A stretch of DNA of 7,717 nt from an uncultured bacterium (GTDB taxonomy: Bacteria; Actinomycetota; UBA4738; HRBIN12), in contig CALGFI010000073.1 in NCBI GenBank assembly GCA_937881155.1, positions 1 through 7,717 of the forward strand, given 5' to 3'. The notes below the pieces were generated by a model. The model had not been told where the DNA came from and did not search any database. It saw only the letters and a program-made list of their open reading frames with translations. The position numbers and the translations under genes are program-made. This document shows positions 1 to 7,087 of the stretch, in pieces (the stretch's first letter is position 1; each line of letters begins with the position of its first letter).

Positions 1-545
1 GCGTAGTCGGTGCCGAGGTAGATCGCGACCTGAACCGACGGATCGACGTCCGCGCTCTGGTCGAGCCGAGCGATGACGACGTCGTCGAGCCGGCGGAAGA
101 ACTTGTTCGCGATGTACTCGGCCTCGATCTCGTCCGGCCTCGCCCGCCAGTACAGCGTGGTGACCGAGACCGGTGCCGGCGCGTCGGTCGCTTCTTGACC
201 GGCCACGAAGTCGAACCGCTCGACGAGCTCGTCCTGCGTGTTGCTGGCGAGCTCGCTGACGCCGGCGCCGTTGAACACGGCGATCACCGTCCCCTGCACC
301 GTCGGACTCGGCGTCGGCGTTGACGGTTCGTCGTCGCCATCCGGTGACGACGTCGGCGACGGGCTGTCCGTCGTCCCGATGCCGTTGTCCGGGGGCACCG
401 ACGTGTCCTGCGATGCCTCGGGGAACGCCTGGTTGATGAGGACGATCCCGCCGACGACCAGGGCCACGATGAGCGCGAACCTCAGCGTGCTCGCTCCCAT
501 TGAGAGGATGAAGCTCCTGTTGGTCGGGGGCTCGTGCCGGCCCAT
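1..545 (-). CDS. Membrane-anchored LytR_C-domain protein (partial, C-terminus off left edge)
   Basis: The 181 visible residues read as a short cytoplasmic N-terminus, one hydrophobic membrane segment (about residues 22-40, FALIVALVVGGIVLI), a Pro/Ser/Thr/Asp-rich linker (about 46-82), and a LytR_C-like domain (about 84-181). The domain opens with the typical strand and turn VIAVFNGAG, continues with an amphipathic helix (SELASNTQDELVERF), and ends with the strand VQVAIYLG. That last strand normally closes the domain, so probably only a few codons are missing beyond base 1. Topology should be N-in with the domain outside the cell. LytR_C proteins of actinobacteria, such as mycobacterial VirR/Cei, are linked to cell-envelope integrity; a similar role here is inference. 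The ATG at 545 lies one base after the DUF3263 stop, which suggests translational coupling. Met16 is an alternative start, but an AGGAG before it sits too far upstream (13 bases). No catalytic LytR-CpsA-Psr domain is present. Confidence 0.82.
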   Translation of the reverse strand, partial: MGRHEPPTNRSFILSMGASTLRFALIVALVVGGIVLINQAFPEASQDTSVPPDNGIGTTDSPSPTSSPDGDDEPSTPTPSPTVQGTVIAVFNGAGVSELASNTQDELVERFDFVAGQEATDAPAPVSVTTLYWRARPDEIEAEYIANKFFRRLDDVVIARLDQSADVDPSVQVAIYLGTDY

Positions 546-546
546 C

Positions 547-834
547 CTACCCGCGAGTGGTTGACCGCCCAAGCCTCCGGGCGAGCCGCGTTCGTCTTCG
601 CGCGTCACGGAGCCGCCTGAGCCGTCCGACCAGCATCGGGTCGTAGGCCAGCGCGTCCGCCGACTCCACGACGCGCACGAGGACCTGGTGGTATCGCGTG
701 GGGGAGATACCGAACGACTCCCTGATCGCCCGTTCCTTGGACCGTCCGGACGGCCGCCACGCGCGTTCGAAGTCGAGCACGTCCCGGCTCAGATCATCGA
801 GACCGCAGTGGAACTGCTGGACCGAAGGCTCCAT
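547..834 (-). CDS. DUF3263 family protein
   Basis: This is a 95-residue, Arg-rich soluble protein with no signal peptide or membrane segment. The central block matches the actinobacterial DUF3263 family (PF11662): LSRDVLDFERAW near residues 15-26, then KERAIRESFGISPTRYHQVL (about 33-52), then a segment ending ALAYDPMLVGRLRRLR. The middle block resembles a helix-turn-helix (helix, then GISPTRYHQ as turn and second helix), and the C-terminus is a basic tail. DNA or RNA binding is therefore plausible, but the family has no established function that I know of. The ATG at 834 is chosen because a TAGCCT hexamer ends 6 bases before it and there is no Shine-Dalgarno sequence, consistent with a leaderless message. 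It is followed after one base by the LytR_C gene. From memory, M. tuberculosis Rv0430-Rv0431 has the same order. Confidence 0.87.
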   Translation of the reverse strand: MEPSVQQFHCGLDDLSRDVLDFERAWRPSGRSKERAIRESFGISPTRYHQVLVRVVESADALAYDPMLVGRLRRLRDARRRTRLARRLGRSTTRG

Positions 835-840
835 GCGTCG

Positions 841-846
841 AGGCTA
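841..846 (-). promoter_or_regulatory. Candidate -10 box of a leaderless promoter for the DUF3263/LytR_C pair
   Basis: On the minus strand TAGCCT fits the actinobacterial TANNNT -10 consensus. It ends 6 bases before the ATG at 834, so transcription would start at or next to the A of the start codon. No convincing -35 hexamer lies 16-18 bases upstream. The short gap after gdh (835-878) otherwise holds no ribosome binding site. This would let the pair be transcribed independently of gdh, though read-through from gdh is also possible. A TANNNT match alone is weak evidence; the exact spacing is the main support. Confidence 0.4.
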
Positions 847-878
847 ACAACCGGCTCCGACGCTTCGACCGGCGACGG

Positions 879-3800
879 TCAGCCGGCCAGCGTTCGGATC
901 TGCCGCACGGCGACGGTCACGGCGGCGATATCGCTGGTCTCCTCCAGCTCGAGGCCGCGCATGAACCGCACAAGGCGCTCGAGCGTGTCCTCCCGCTCGG
1001 CGATGAACGCGTCCACCGCCTCGTCCACGGACCTACCGTCTGCGTTCGAAAGCGCGCGTTCGGCCAAGCGGCGACGCGCCGAAGCGAGGTCGTCCTCGAC
1101 CGCCTGCAACGCCCACCGATGCCATCGCGTCAACGCGTGGACCTCGTCGAGCCGTCCCTCCAGCCAGTCGACGTACGCCGCGTCCCCGACGAGGAAGAAC
1201 GCCCGTGCCACGTCCTCGACCGGGCGGTCGAGCTCGAGCGCGAGCGTAGCGACGTTCGGGCCATGGACGAGGAACGGTTGGATCACATGGCGGCGCGCGA
1301 TGTCGTCGGGAACGCCGCGGTCCATCAGGCTCCACGCCTCTCGCTCGCGCTGCTGCCGCCACGCGTCCGGCGCAACGGACATCACCGACTCCTCGAAGCG
1401 ACGGAACGGCTCTCGGTGTGCCTCGATCGCCCGTCCGAGCGTCCCCGGTGCGTGCAGCAGGTACCACCGCGCGACCTGTTCGACGAGGCGGTCGACCCCC
1501 GTCATGAGCTCGTCGAGCTCGGCCGGGGGGAGCGTGCCCACGAGCGCCTCGATCGCCTCCCACCGGTCGACGGCCCCCGTGACGTCCCGAGCGATGCGGT
1601 ACGCGCGTACGACGTCCCCGATCTCCGCGCCCGTCTCCGTCACGAGTCTGGACACGAACGTGATGCCCTGCGAGTTCACGACGTCGTTGGCGACGATCGT
1701 GGCGATGAGCTCGCGGCGGAGCGGATGCTCCGGCATCAGCGAGCCGAACCGCTCGGTGACCGCCGGCGGGAAGTACGCGCGCAAGTCCTGCTCGAGATAC
1801 TGCGAGTCCGGGAGCGACGAATCGAGCAGCGCGTGCTTCACGCTCTGTTTCGCGTACGCGAGCAGGACGGCGAGCTCAGGTCGGGCCATGCCTCGACCGG
1901 CGCGACGACGTTCGGCCATCTCCTCGCCGCCCGGCAGCGCCTCGAGCGCTCGGTCGAGCTGGCCCTGCGACTCGAGGGACTGCATCAAGTCGTCGAACGC
2001 CTCCATCCGGCCGGACGACTGGCCCGCCTCCTGCGACAGGATCTGCGCCTGCAGGAAGTTGTCGTAGAGCACGTGCCGGACGACGTCCTGTTCGACCTCG
2101 TGCAGAAGTGCGTTCCGACCCTCGAGCCCGAGCTCGCCTCGCTGGATGGCGAGCCCGAAGAGGATCTTCAGGTTGACCTCGTGATCGGAGCAGTTCACGC
2201 CGCCGGAGTTGTCGATGAAGTCGGTGTTGATCCGCCCGCCGGCCAACGCGAACTCGATGCGCCCCCGCTGCGTGAAGCCGAGGTTGCCGCCCTCGACCGC
2301 GACGCGGCAGCGGAGGTCGTTCCCGTTCACGCGGAGCGCGTCGTTCACGCGGTCGCCCGCGTCGGCGTTGGACTCCGACGACGCCTTCACGTACGTGCCG
2401 ATGCCGCCGTTGTAGAGGAGATCGACGGGAGCGCGGAGGATCGCACGGATCAGCTCGTCCGGCGACATCTTGTCGACGTCGACGCCGAGCGCCAGCCGCG
2501 CCTCCGGGGAGATGGGGATCGACTTCGCCGTTCTCGGCCACACGCCACCGCCCGGGGAGATCTTCGAACGGTCGTAGGCCTCCCAGGTGGACGTCGGCAT
2601 GTCGAACAGGCGCCGGCGCTCCTGATAGCCCACTGCCGGGTTCGGCGTCGGATCGACGAACACGTGCCGGTGATCGAACGCCGCGACGAGGCAGGTCTGC
2701 TCCGAATAGAGCATCCCGTTGCCGAACACGTCTCCCGACATGTCGCCGATGCCCACGACGGTGAACGGCTCGTTCATCACGTCGGTCCCGATCTCGCGGA
2801 AGTGCCGCTTGACCGACTCCCACGCGCCGCGCGCCGTGATGGCGAGCTTCTTGTGGTCGTACCCCGCCGATCCCCCGGACGCGAACGCGTCGCCCAGCCA
2901 GAACCCATACTCGGCTGCGACCGCGTTCGCGGTGTCGGACAGCCGGGCCGTTCCCTTGTCGGCGGCGACGACGAGGTAGGGATCGTCCTCGTCGTGCACG
3001 ACGACGTGATCCGGGTGCACGACGCGCCCGTCGACGCGGTTGTCGGTCAGGTCCAGCAACCCGTTCATGAAGCGGATGTACTGCCGGGTGACCTCCGCGT
3101 TCAGCGCCGCCGGTTCCTCCGGCTGACGTTTCAAGACGAATCCGCCCTTGGATCCGGTCGGAACGATCACGCTGTTCTTCACCATCTGCGCCTTCATCAG
3201 GCCGAGGACCTCGGTGCGATAGTCCTGCCGGCGGTCGGACCACCGGATTCCGCCGCGCGCGACCTTCCCGCCGCGCAGATGGATCGCCTCCATCTCCGGC
3301 GAGTACACGAAGATCTCGAAGAGCGGTGTGGGCTTCGGCATCTCGGGAACGTCGCCGGAGCGGAACTTGAACGAGAGCGTCGTCGCGCGCGGTTTGTACG
3401 CGTTCGTCCGAACGGTTGCGTCGATCACGCCGAGCGCGTTCCGCAGGATCCGGTCCTGCTCGAGCGAAACGACGGCGTCGAGGTCGGCGACGATCTCCTC
3501 GCGGATCCTCTCGAGCGCCTTCGGATCGCCCGGACGCGCAGGGTCGAACTTGGCCTCGAACAGCGCGACGAGCTTCGCCGCGATGTGCGGGTGGGCGGCG
3601 AACGCCTCGTTCTTGTATTCCACGGGGAAGCTCGCGTTCACCCGATGGTGGTACTTCCGATACGCACGGAGGATCTGTACCTGTCGCCATGTCAGACCCG
3701 CCGTGACGACGAGGCGGTTCAGCGAGTCGGACTCGACTTCGCCGTTCCACACCGCCTCGATGGACTCGGCGATGCGGTCTCCGGTCTCCTCGACATCGAG

Positions 3801-5711
3801 CGGCTGGTTGTCCGAACCGAGAACGCCGAAGTCGTGCAGGTAGCGTTCGCGGCCCTTCCGGGCCATCGATTCGCTCCCGAGCGTCTGATCGCCCTCGAGG
3901 TGGGTCGGCCACTCCTCGACCACGCGAAGGCCGAGTGACTCCAGCGTGGGCACGAAGTCGGAGAGCTGGATCTTGCCGCCGGCCTTGTACAGGCGGACGC
4001 GCGTGAGGGTCTCGCCGTCGTCGGTCTCATTGGCCAGTCCGACGAGGAACGTCCGGTCGCTCGCCTCGAGCTCCTCGAACCGCAGGATGTCCTCGACCGC
4101 GAGCGCGATAGGCGTCGTCGACTTGTAGTAATCGGGGAATCGGTGCGCCCACCGATCGAGCAGCACACGTGCGCCCTCGGGGCCGTGCAGCTCGGCGAGG
4201 CGCTCCTGCAGGCGGTCGTCCCAGGTCCGCGCGATCTCGACGACCTCCCGCTCGAGCTCGTCGGACGAGACCTTGGGCACCTCGCCGAGCGCGACGTGGA
4301 CCGCGTAGTGCAGCTGGGCAAGCCCGCTCTCCCCGAACTGCACGTGCTCGTCGATCGACGAACCGTCGAACCGACGCAGGAACAGCTCCCGCAACCGGCG
4401 GCCCACGTCGGCGTTGTATCGATCGCGGGGCAAGGCCACGAGCAAGGACACGCCCCGCCCGTACAGATCCCGCCGGACGAACAGCCGGACCTGCTGGTGT
4501 TCCTGCAACTGGAGGAGGCCCATCATCTGCACGCGGAGCTCCTCGGCAGTCGCGGCGAACAGCTCGTCCTTGGGGAAGCTCTCGAAGATCGCGACCACGG
4601 CCTTGTAGTCGTGCGTCCCCTCGAACAGGTCCTCGGCCTCGAGGATCTGATGGAGCTTGCGCTGCAACAGCGGCGTCCTGCTCGCCGGCTCCGCGTACGC
4701 CTTCGACGTGAACAGGCCGACGAGGCGGCTCTCTCCGACGATCCGCCCCTCGGGCGAAACTCTGCGAACGCCGATGTAGTCCATCCGCGCACGCCGATGA
4801 ACCGTCGAGACACGATTCGTCTTCGAGTAGATCAACAGATCGCCGCCCTCGATCCGGGCGCGTAGATTCGGTTCGATCGTCGAAAGCAGCACGGGCCGCC
4901 CGTAGGCCGACCAACCGCTCTTCGACAGGATGCCGAGACCGCTTCGCTCCGCGGTGACGAGCGCTCTTCCCTCGGGGAGATCGATGAGGTCGTACTCGCG
5001 GTAGCCGAGCAGGATGAAGTTCTCGTCGAGGAGCCACTCGAGGAATGCAACCGTTTCGGCGATCTCGTCGTCGCCGTAGAGCGGCCCTCCGGCTTCGGCG
5101 ATCTGGATCATGCCGCGCAGCGCCGCCTTCATCGCGTCGAAGTCGCGAACGGCGAGACCGACGTCGCCGAGGATCCTGTGAACGGCTTCGGCGAGGTCCG
5201 CCGCCTCCGCCGTCGACAGACGCCGCTCCATCTCGAAGTGCATGACAGACTCTCGCGTCTGCGCGTCGCGAACGTGCACGACGCGTCTGATCCGGCCTTC
5301 GGCGTCGCGCTCGGTTCCGATCACGGGATGGATCACGCGACGGAGGGTGAGTCCCCGAGCGTCGAGCTCGGCGTTCACCGAGTCGAGAAGGAACGGCGAG
5401 TCGAGCGTGTTCGTCTCGAGCACGCTGCCGAGGGTCTGGTAGCCGTCCAGTCCCATCGTCGGGTTGAACACGCGGACGGCGACGTCGCTCGAGCCTCGGT
5501 TGTCCGCGAGACGGAACGCGCCGAGAACGATCCCCAGGAGCTCGTCGATCTCGAGATCGGCGATGTCCGACGGCGCGAGCCTGCGCGTGAACGCCTGCGC
5601 GAACGAGGTGACGGCGTCGACCTGCGCGCGATCGACCTTCGAAGGGATGCGTTCGCGAAGGGCGTCGAGGAGGGTCCGTTGCTCCTTGGACGCCTCGTCG
5701 GTGGCGCTCAC
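879..5711 (-). CDS. gdh: NAD-specific glutamate dehydrogenase, large (180-kDa, L_180) type
   Basis: Cytoplasmic enzyme of about 1610 residues that oxidatively deaminates L-glutamate to 2-oxoglutarate and ammonia with NAD+. The length fits the 180-kDa class (about 1600-1650 residues), found in Streptomyces clavuligerus and mycobacteria. Numbering from a start at 5732, the N-terminal half carries the family's regulatory ACT-like regions (about 60-200 and 390-480) and the DENFILLGYREY segment. The catalytic domain includes KVARGGIRWSDR (K823), MKAQMVKNSVIVPTGSKGGF (K846, K852, K862, the last being the likely catalytic lysine), the Rossmann motif GIGDMSGDVFGNG (994-1006), HVFVDPTPNP, and the late blocks LYNGGIGTYVK and FIDNSGGVNCSDHEVN. 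The frame is intact. The reading frame opens at GTG 5732, but TACGAT (5718-5723) lies 6 bases before GTG 5711, so the shorter leaderless start is preferred. Only the first seven codons depend on this choice. Mycobacterial relatives are inhibited by the FHA protein GarA; no garA gene is visible here. Confidence 0.97.
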   Translation of the reverse strand: MSATDEASKEQRTLLDALRERIPSKVDRAQVDAVTSFAQAFTRRLAPSDIADLEIDELLGIVLGAFRLADNRGSSDVAVRVFNPTMGLDGYQTLGSVLETNTLDSPFLLDSVNAELDARGLTLRRVIHPVIGTERDAEGRIRRVVHVRDAQTRESVMHFEMERRLSTAEAADLAEAVHRILGDVGLAVRDFDAMKAALRGMIQIAEAGGPLYGDDEIAETVAFLEWLLDENFILLGYREYDLIDLPEGRALVTAERSGLGILSKSGWSAYGRPVLLSTIEPNLRARIEGGDLLIYSKTNRVSTVHRRARMDYIGVRRVSPEGRIVGESRLVGLFTSKAYAEPASRTPLLQRKLHQILEAEDLFEGTHDYKAVVAIFESFPKDELFAATAEELRVQMMGLLQLQEHQQVRLFVRRDLYGRGVSLLVALPRDRYNADVGRRLRELFLRRFDGSSIDEHVQFGESGLAQLHYAVHVALGEVPKVSSDELEREVVEIARTWDDRLQERLAELHGPEGARVLLDRWAHRFPDYYKSTTPIALAVEDILRFEELEASDRTFLVGLANETDDGETLTRVRLYKAGGKIQLSDFVPTLESLGLRVVEEWPTHLEGDQTLGSESMARKGRERYLHDFGVLGSDNQPLDVEETGDRIAESIEAVWNGEVESDSLNRLVVTAGLTWRQVQILRAYRKYHHRVNASFPVEYKNEAFAAHPHIAAKLVALFEAKFDPARPGDPKALERIREEIVADLDAVVSLEQDRILRNALGVIDATVRTNAYKPRATTLSFKFRSGDVPEMPKPTPLFEIFVYSPEMEAIHLRGGKVARGGIRWSDRRQDYRTEVLGLMKAQMVKNSVIVPTGSKGGFVLKRQPEEPAALNAEVTRQYIRFMNGLLDLTDNRVDGRVVHPDHVVVHDEDDPYLVVAADKGTARLSDTANAVAAEYGFWLGDAFASGGSAGYDHKKLAITARGAWESVKRHFREIGTDVMNEPFTVVGIGDMSGDVFGNGMLYSEQTCLVAAFDHRHVFVDPTPNPAVGYQERRRLFDMPTSTWEAYDRSKISPGGGVWPRTAKSIPISPEARLALGVDVDKMSPDELIRAILRAPVDLLYNGGIGTYVKASSESNADAGDRVNDALRVNGNDLRCRVAVEGGNLGFTQRGRIEFALAGGRINTDFIDNSGGVNCSDHEVNLKILFGLAIQRGELGLEGRNALLHEVEQDVVRHVLYDNFLQAQILSQEAGQSSGRMEAFDDLMQSLESQGQLDRALEALPGGEEMAERRRAGRGMARPELAVLLAYAKQSVKHALLDSSLPDSQYLEQDLRAYFPPAVTERFGSLMPEHPLRRELIATIVANDVVNSQGITFVSRLVTETGAEIGDVVRAYRIARDVTGAVDRWEAIEALVGTLPPAELDELMTGVDRLVEQVARWYLLHAPGTLGRAIEAHREPFRRFEESVMSVAPDAWRQQREREAWSLMDRGVPDDIARRHVIQPFLVHGPNVATLALELDRPVEDVARAFFLVGDAAYVDWLEGRLDEVHALTRWHRWALQAVEDDLASARRRLAERALSNADGRSVDEAVDAFIAEREDTLERLVRFMRGLELEETSDIAAVTVAVRQIRTLAG

Positions 5712-5717
5712 GTGCCC

Positions 5718-5723
5718 ATCGTA
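5718..5723 (-). promoter_or_regulatory. Candidate -10 box of a leaderless gdh promoter
   Basis: On the minus strand TACGAT matches TANNNT and ends 6 bases before the GTG at 5711, the same geometry as the DUF3263 promoter. The hexamer lies inside the longer possible reading frame that begins at GTG 5732. If it is the real -10, that upstream GTG would not be transcribed. A weak -35 match (CGGACC) sits about 16 bases upstream. Neither GTG has a purine-rich ribosome binding site. Confidence 0.45.
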
Positions 5724-5808
5724 CCCGCGCACCTAAACGGGTCCGGGGCCACCGCCCGAGGGGGAGGGGGCGCAAGCTTCTTGGCCGCTCTGACCTTCCA
5801 CGTCCAGG

Positions 5809-5838
5809 TTGCCCATCCCGCGGACGAGCGGGTAGGTT
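5809..5838 (+). promoter_or_regulatory. Candidate promoter of the transporter-deacylase operon
   Basis: TTGCCC (5809-5814, four of six matches to TTGACA) and TAGGTT (5833-5838, TANNNT) are separated by 18 bases. Transcription would start near 5845, giving a leader of about 21 bases before the ATG at 5866, without a Shine-Dalgarno sequence. The spacer contains an inverted repeat, CCCGC (5817-5821) and GCGGG (5828-5832), abutting the -10 box. It could be an operator, but arms of 5 bases arise easily by chance in G+C-rich DNA. The rest of the divergent gap (5733-5808) shows no other recognisable site. Confidence 0.4.
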
Positions 5839-5865
5839 GGCGCGCGTTCCCCCCGCACCAACGAC

Positions 5866-7083
5866 ATGGCCGGATCACCCGAAAAGACCAACGTGCCCGA
5901 CGACGCCTCGACGCCGCGCGAACAACGACCGACGCTTTCGAGCGGCGACCCCCGCGACCGATCCGCTGCTGGTGCCCCCGCGGCAGCCGCTGCCCGCGCG
6001 TCCGTGCGTCCCGATTGGGCCACCGTTGCCTTGAAGATCGCCTCGCTCGCGATCGCGCTGTTCCTGTTCGTCCTGGCGATCCAGCTGATGAAAGAGGGCG
6101 CGAAGGCGATCGGCCCGACGCTCTCGGACAGTCCGCTGTTCAGCAACGCCTTCTCGACGCTCGGGGCTGGGTGGCTCGGCGCCTACGTGGTCCTGTCGGG
6201 GTCGCCGATCGCGGCGGTCGCGCTGAGCCTCTACGTCGGCGGAGCGGCGACCGAGCTGCAGACGTTCAGCATGCTGTCCGGCTCCCGCCTCGGGGCGTCG
6301 TTCGTCGTCTTGGTCGTCGGATTCATCTATGCGCTCCGACACGCCGATCGTGACCGAAAGGCGTCGATCGGCATGGGCGTTCTCGCACTTTCGCTGACCG
6401 CCGTCGTGTACGTACCGGGGATGGCGATCGGCTACGGCATCCTGAAATCGGGCGCACTCGACGGCATTCGGCTCAATGCGTCGGACGAAGTGCTCTCGCT
6501 CGTCGATTACGTCTGGGGTCCCGCGCTCGATCTGTTGACCCAGCTGCCATCGTGGACGCTGCTCCCGCTGGGGCTGGCGATCATCCTCGTCTCGTTCCGG
6601 TTCCTCGATCTCGTGCTGCCACAGGTCGACGGTGAACGACACGGGAGCAAGCGGCTGGAGATGCTGAAGCGGCCGTGGCCGATGTTCGCGCTCGGCTGCA
6701 TCGTCGCGACGATCACGCTGTCGGTGTCGGTCGCCCTGACGGTGCTCGTGCCGCTCGCCGGGCGAGGCTACATCCGTCGCGACGAATCGATCCCGTACAT
6801 CATGGGAGCGAACATCACGACGCTCGCCGACACCCTCGTCGCGGCGATGGTCCTGGGGAACGCGGTCGCCGTCCACATCGTCCTCGCGGAGGCGATCGGC
6901 GTCGGGGTCGTATCGCTCCTCCTGCTCGGCTTCGCGTACCGGCCTCTCGTCGACGGCGTCATGCGGCTCGACGAATGGGTCGTCGCATCGAACCGGCGCC
7001 TGTGGCTGTTCGTCCTGGTGCTGTTCGTACTGCCGGCGATCTTCCTCACGTCTGGGATCTGGATCGGCCCGATCACCGGCTGA
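5866..7083 (+). CDS. Na+/phosphate cotransporter (NptA/PF02690)-like membrane protein with altered QSSS motifs
   Basis: This is a 405-residue polytopic membrane protein. An Ala/Pro/Arg-rich, probably disordered tail (1-50) precedes hydrophobic segments near 52-75, 97-126, 143-157, 168-192, 230-251, 271-298, 311-330, 332-357 and 379-400. Two internal repeats align without gaps: SGSPIAA at 111 with GSRLGAS at 139, and SVSVALT at 286 with GANITTL at 314. Both pairs are 28 residues apart, as are QSSS and GANIGTT in Na/Pi cotransporter repeats as I recall them, and DESIPYIMGANITT (306-319) is very like the family signature. The glutamine before the serines is replaced by Leu110 and Leu285. The fold assignment is fairly sure; phosphate as substrate is not. 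ATG 5866 is the first possible start after an in-frame TAG at 5833. The deacylase follows after 4 bases, so the two are probably cotranscribed. It could alternatively be an uncharacterised transporter of another anion. Confidence 0.68.
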   Translation: MAGSPEKTNVPDDASTPREQRPTLSSGDPRDRSAAGAPAAAAARASVRPDWATVALKIASLAIALFLFVLAIQLMKEGAKAIGPTLSDSPLFSNAFSTLGAGWLGAYVVLSGSPIAAVALSLYVGGAATELQTFSMLSGSRLGASFVVLVVGFIYALRHADRDRKASIGMGVLALSLTAVVYVPGMAIGYGILKSGALDGIRLNASDEVLSLVDYVWGPALDLLTQLPSWTLLPLGLAIILVSFRFLDLVLPQVDGERHGSKRLEMLKRPWPMFALGCIVATITLSVSVALTVLVPLAGRGYIRRDESIPYIMGANITTLADTLVAAMVLGNAVAVHIVLAEAIGVGVVSLLLLGFAYRPLVDGVMRLDEWVVASNRRLWLFVLVLFVLPAIFLTSGIWIGPITG

Positions 7084-7087
7084 CACG

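Noticed and set aside
238..564. A 108-residue plus-strand frame opposite the LytR_C gene
   Set aside because: The minus-strand frame shows a membrane anchor, linker and LytR_C domain. The plus-strand frame has no features and complements it.
867..880. A small hairpin (GACCG, 4-base loop, CGGTC) at the gdh stop codon as a terminator
   Set aside because: The stem is only 5 base pairs, it overlaps the stop codon, and no T-run follows on the minus strand. Such stems are frequent by chance at this G+C content.
688..2067. A 459-residue plus-strand frame rich in Ser, Arg and Ala
   Set aside because: It spans the DUF3263 gene, the intergenic gap and the gdh 3' end on the opposite strand. Its low-complexity composition marks it as a shadow.
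1119..3938. A 939-residue open frame on the plus strand, antisense to gdh
   Set aside because: It lies wholly opposite the clearly real gdh. Its composition (Arg, Val, Asp, Glu and Leu without domains) is that of a shadow frame in G+C-rich coding DNA, and it shows no motif or start signal.
4027..5775. A 582-residue minus-strand frame overlapping the gdh 5' half in another frame
   Set aside because: It is extremely Arg-rich with no recognisable domain, and the overlapping gdh frame carries all the family motifs.
5733..6146. A 137-residue minus-strand frame just upstream of gdh that could be an upstream gene
   Set aside because: It covers the divergent promoter region and the 5' end of the transporter, has no domain, and ends in a low-complexity Pro/Gly stretch.
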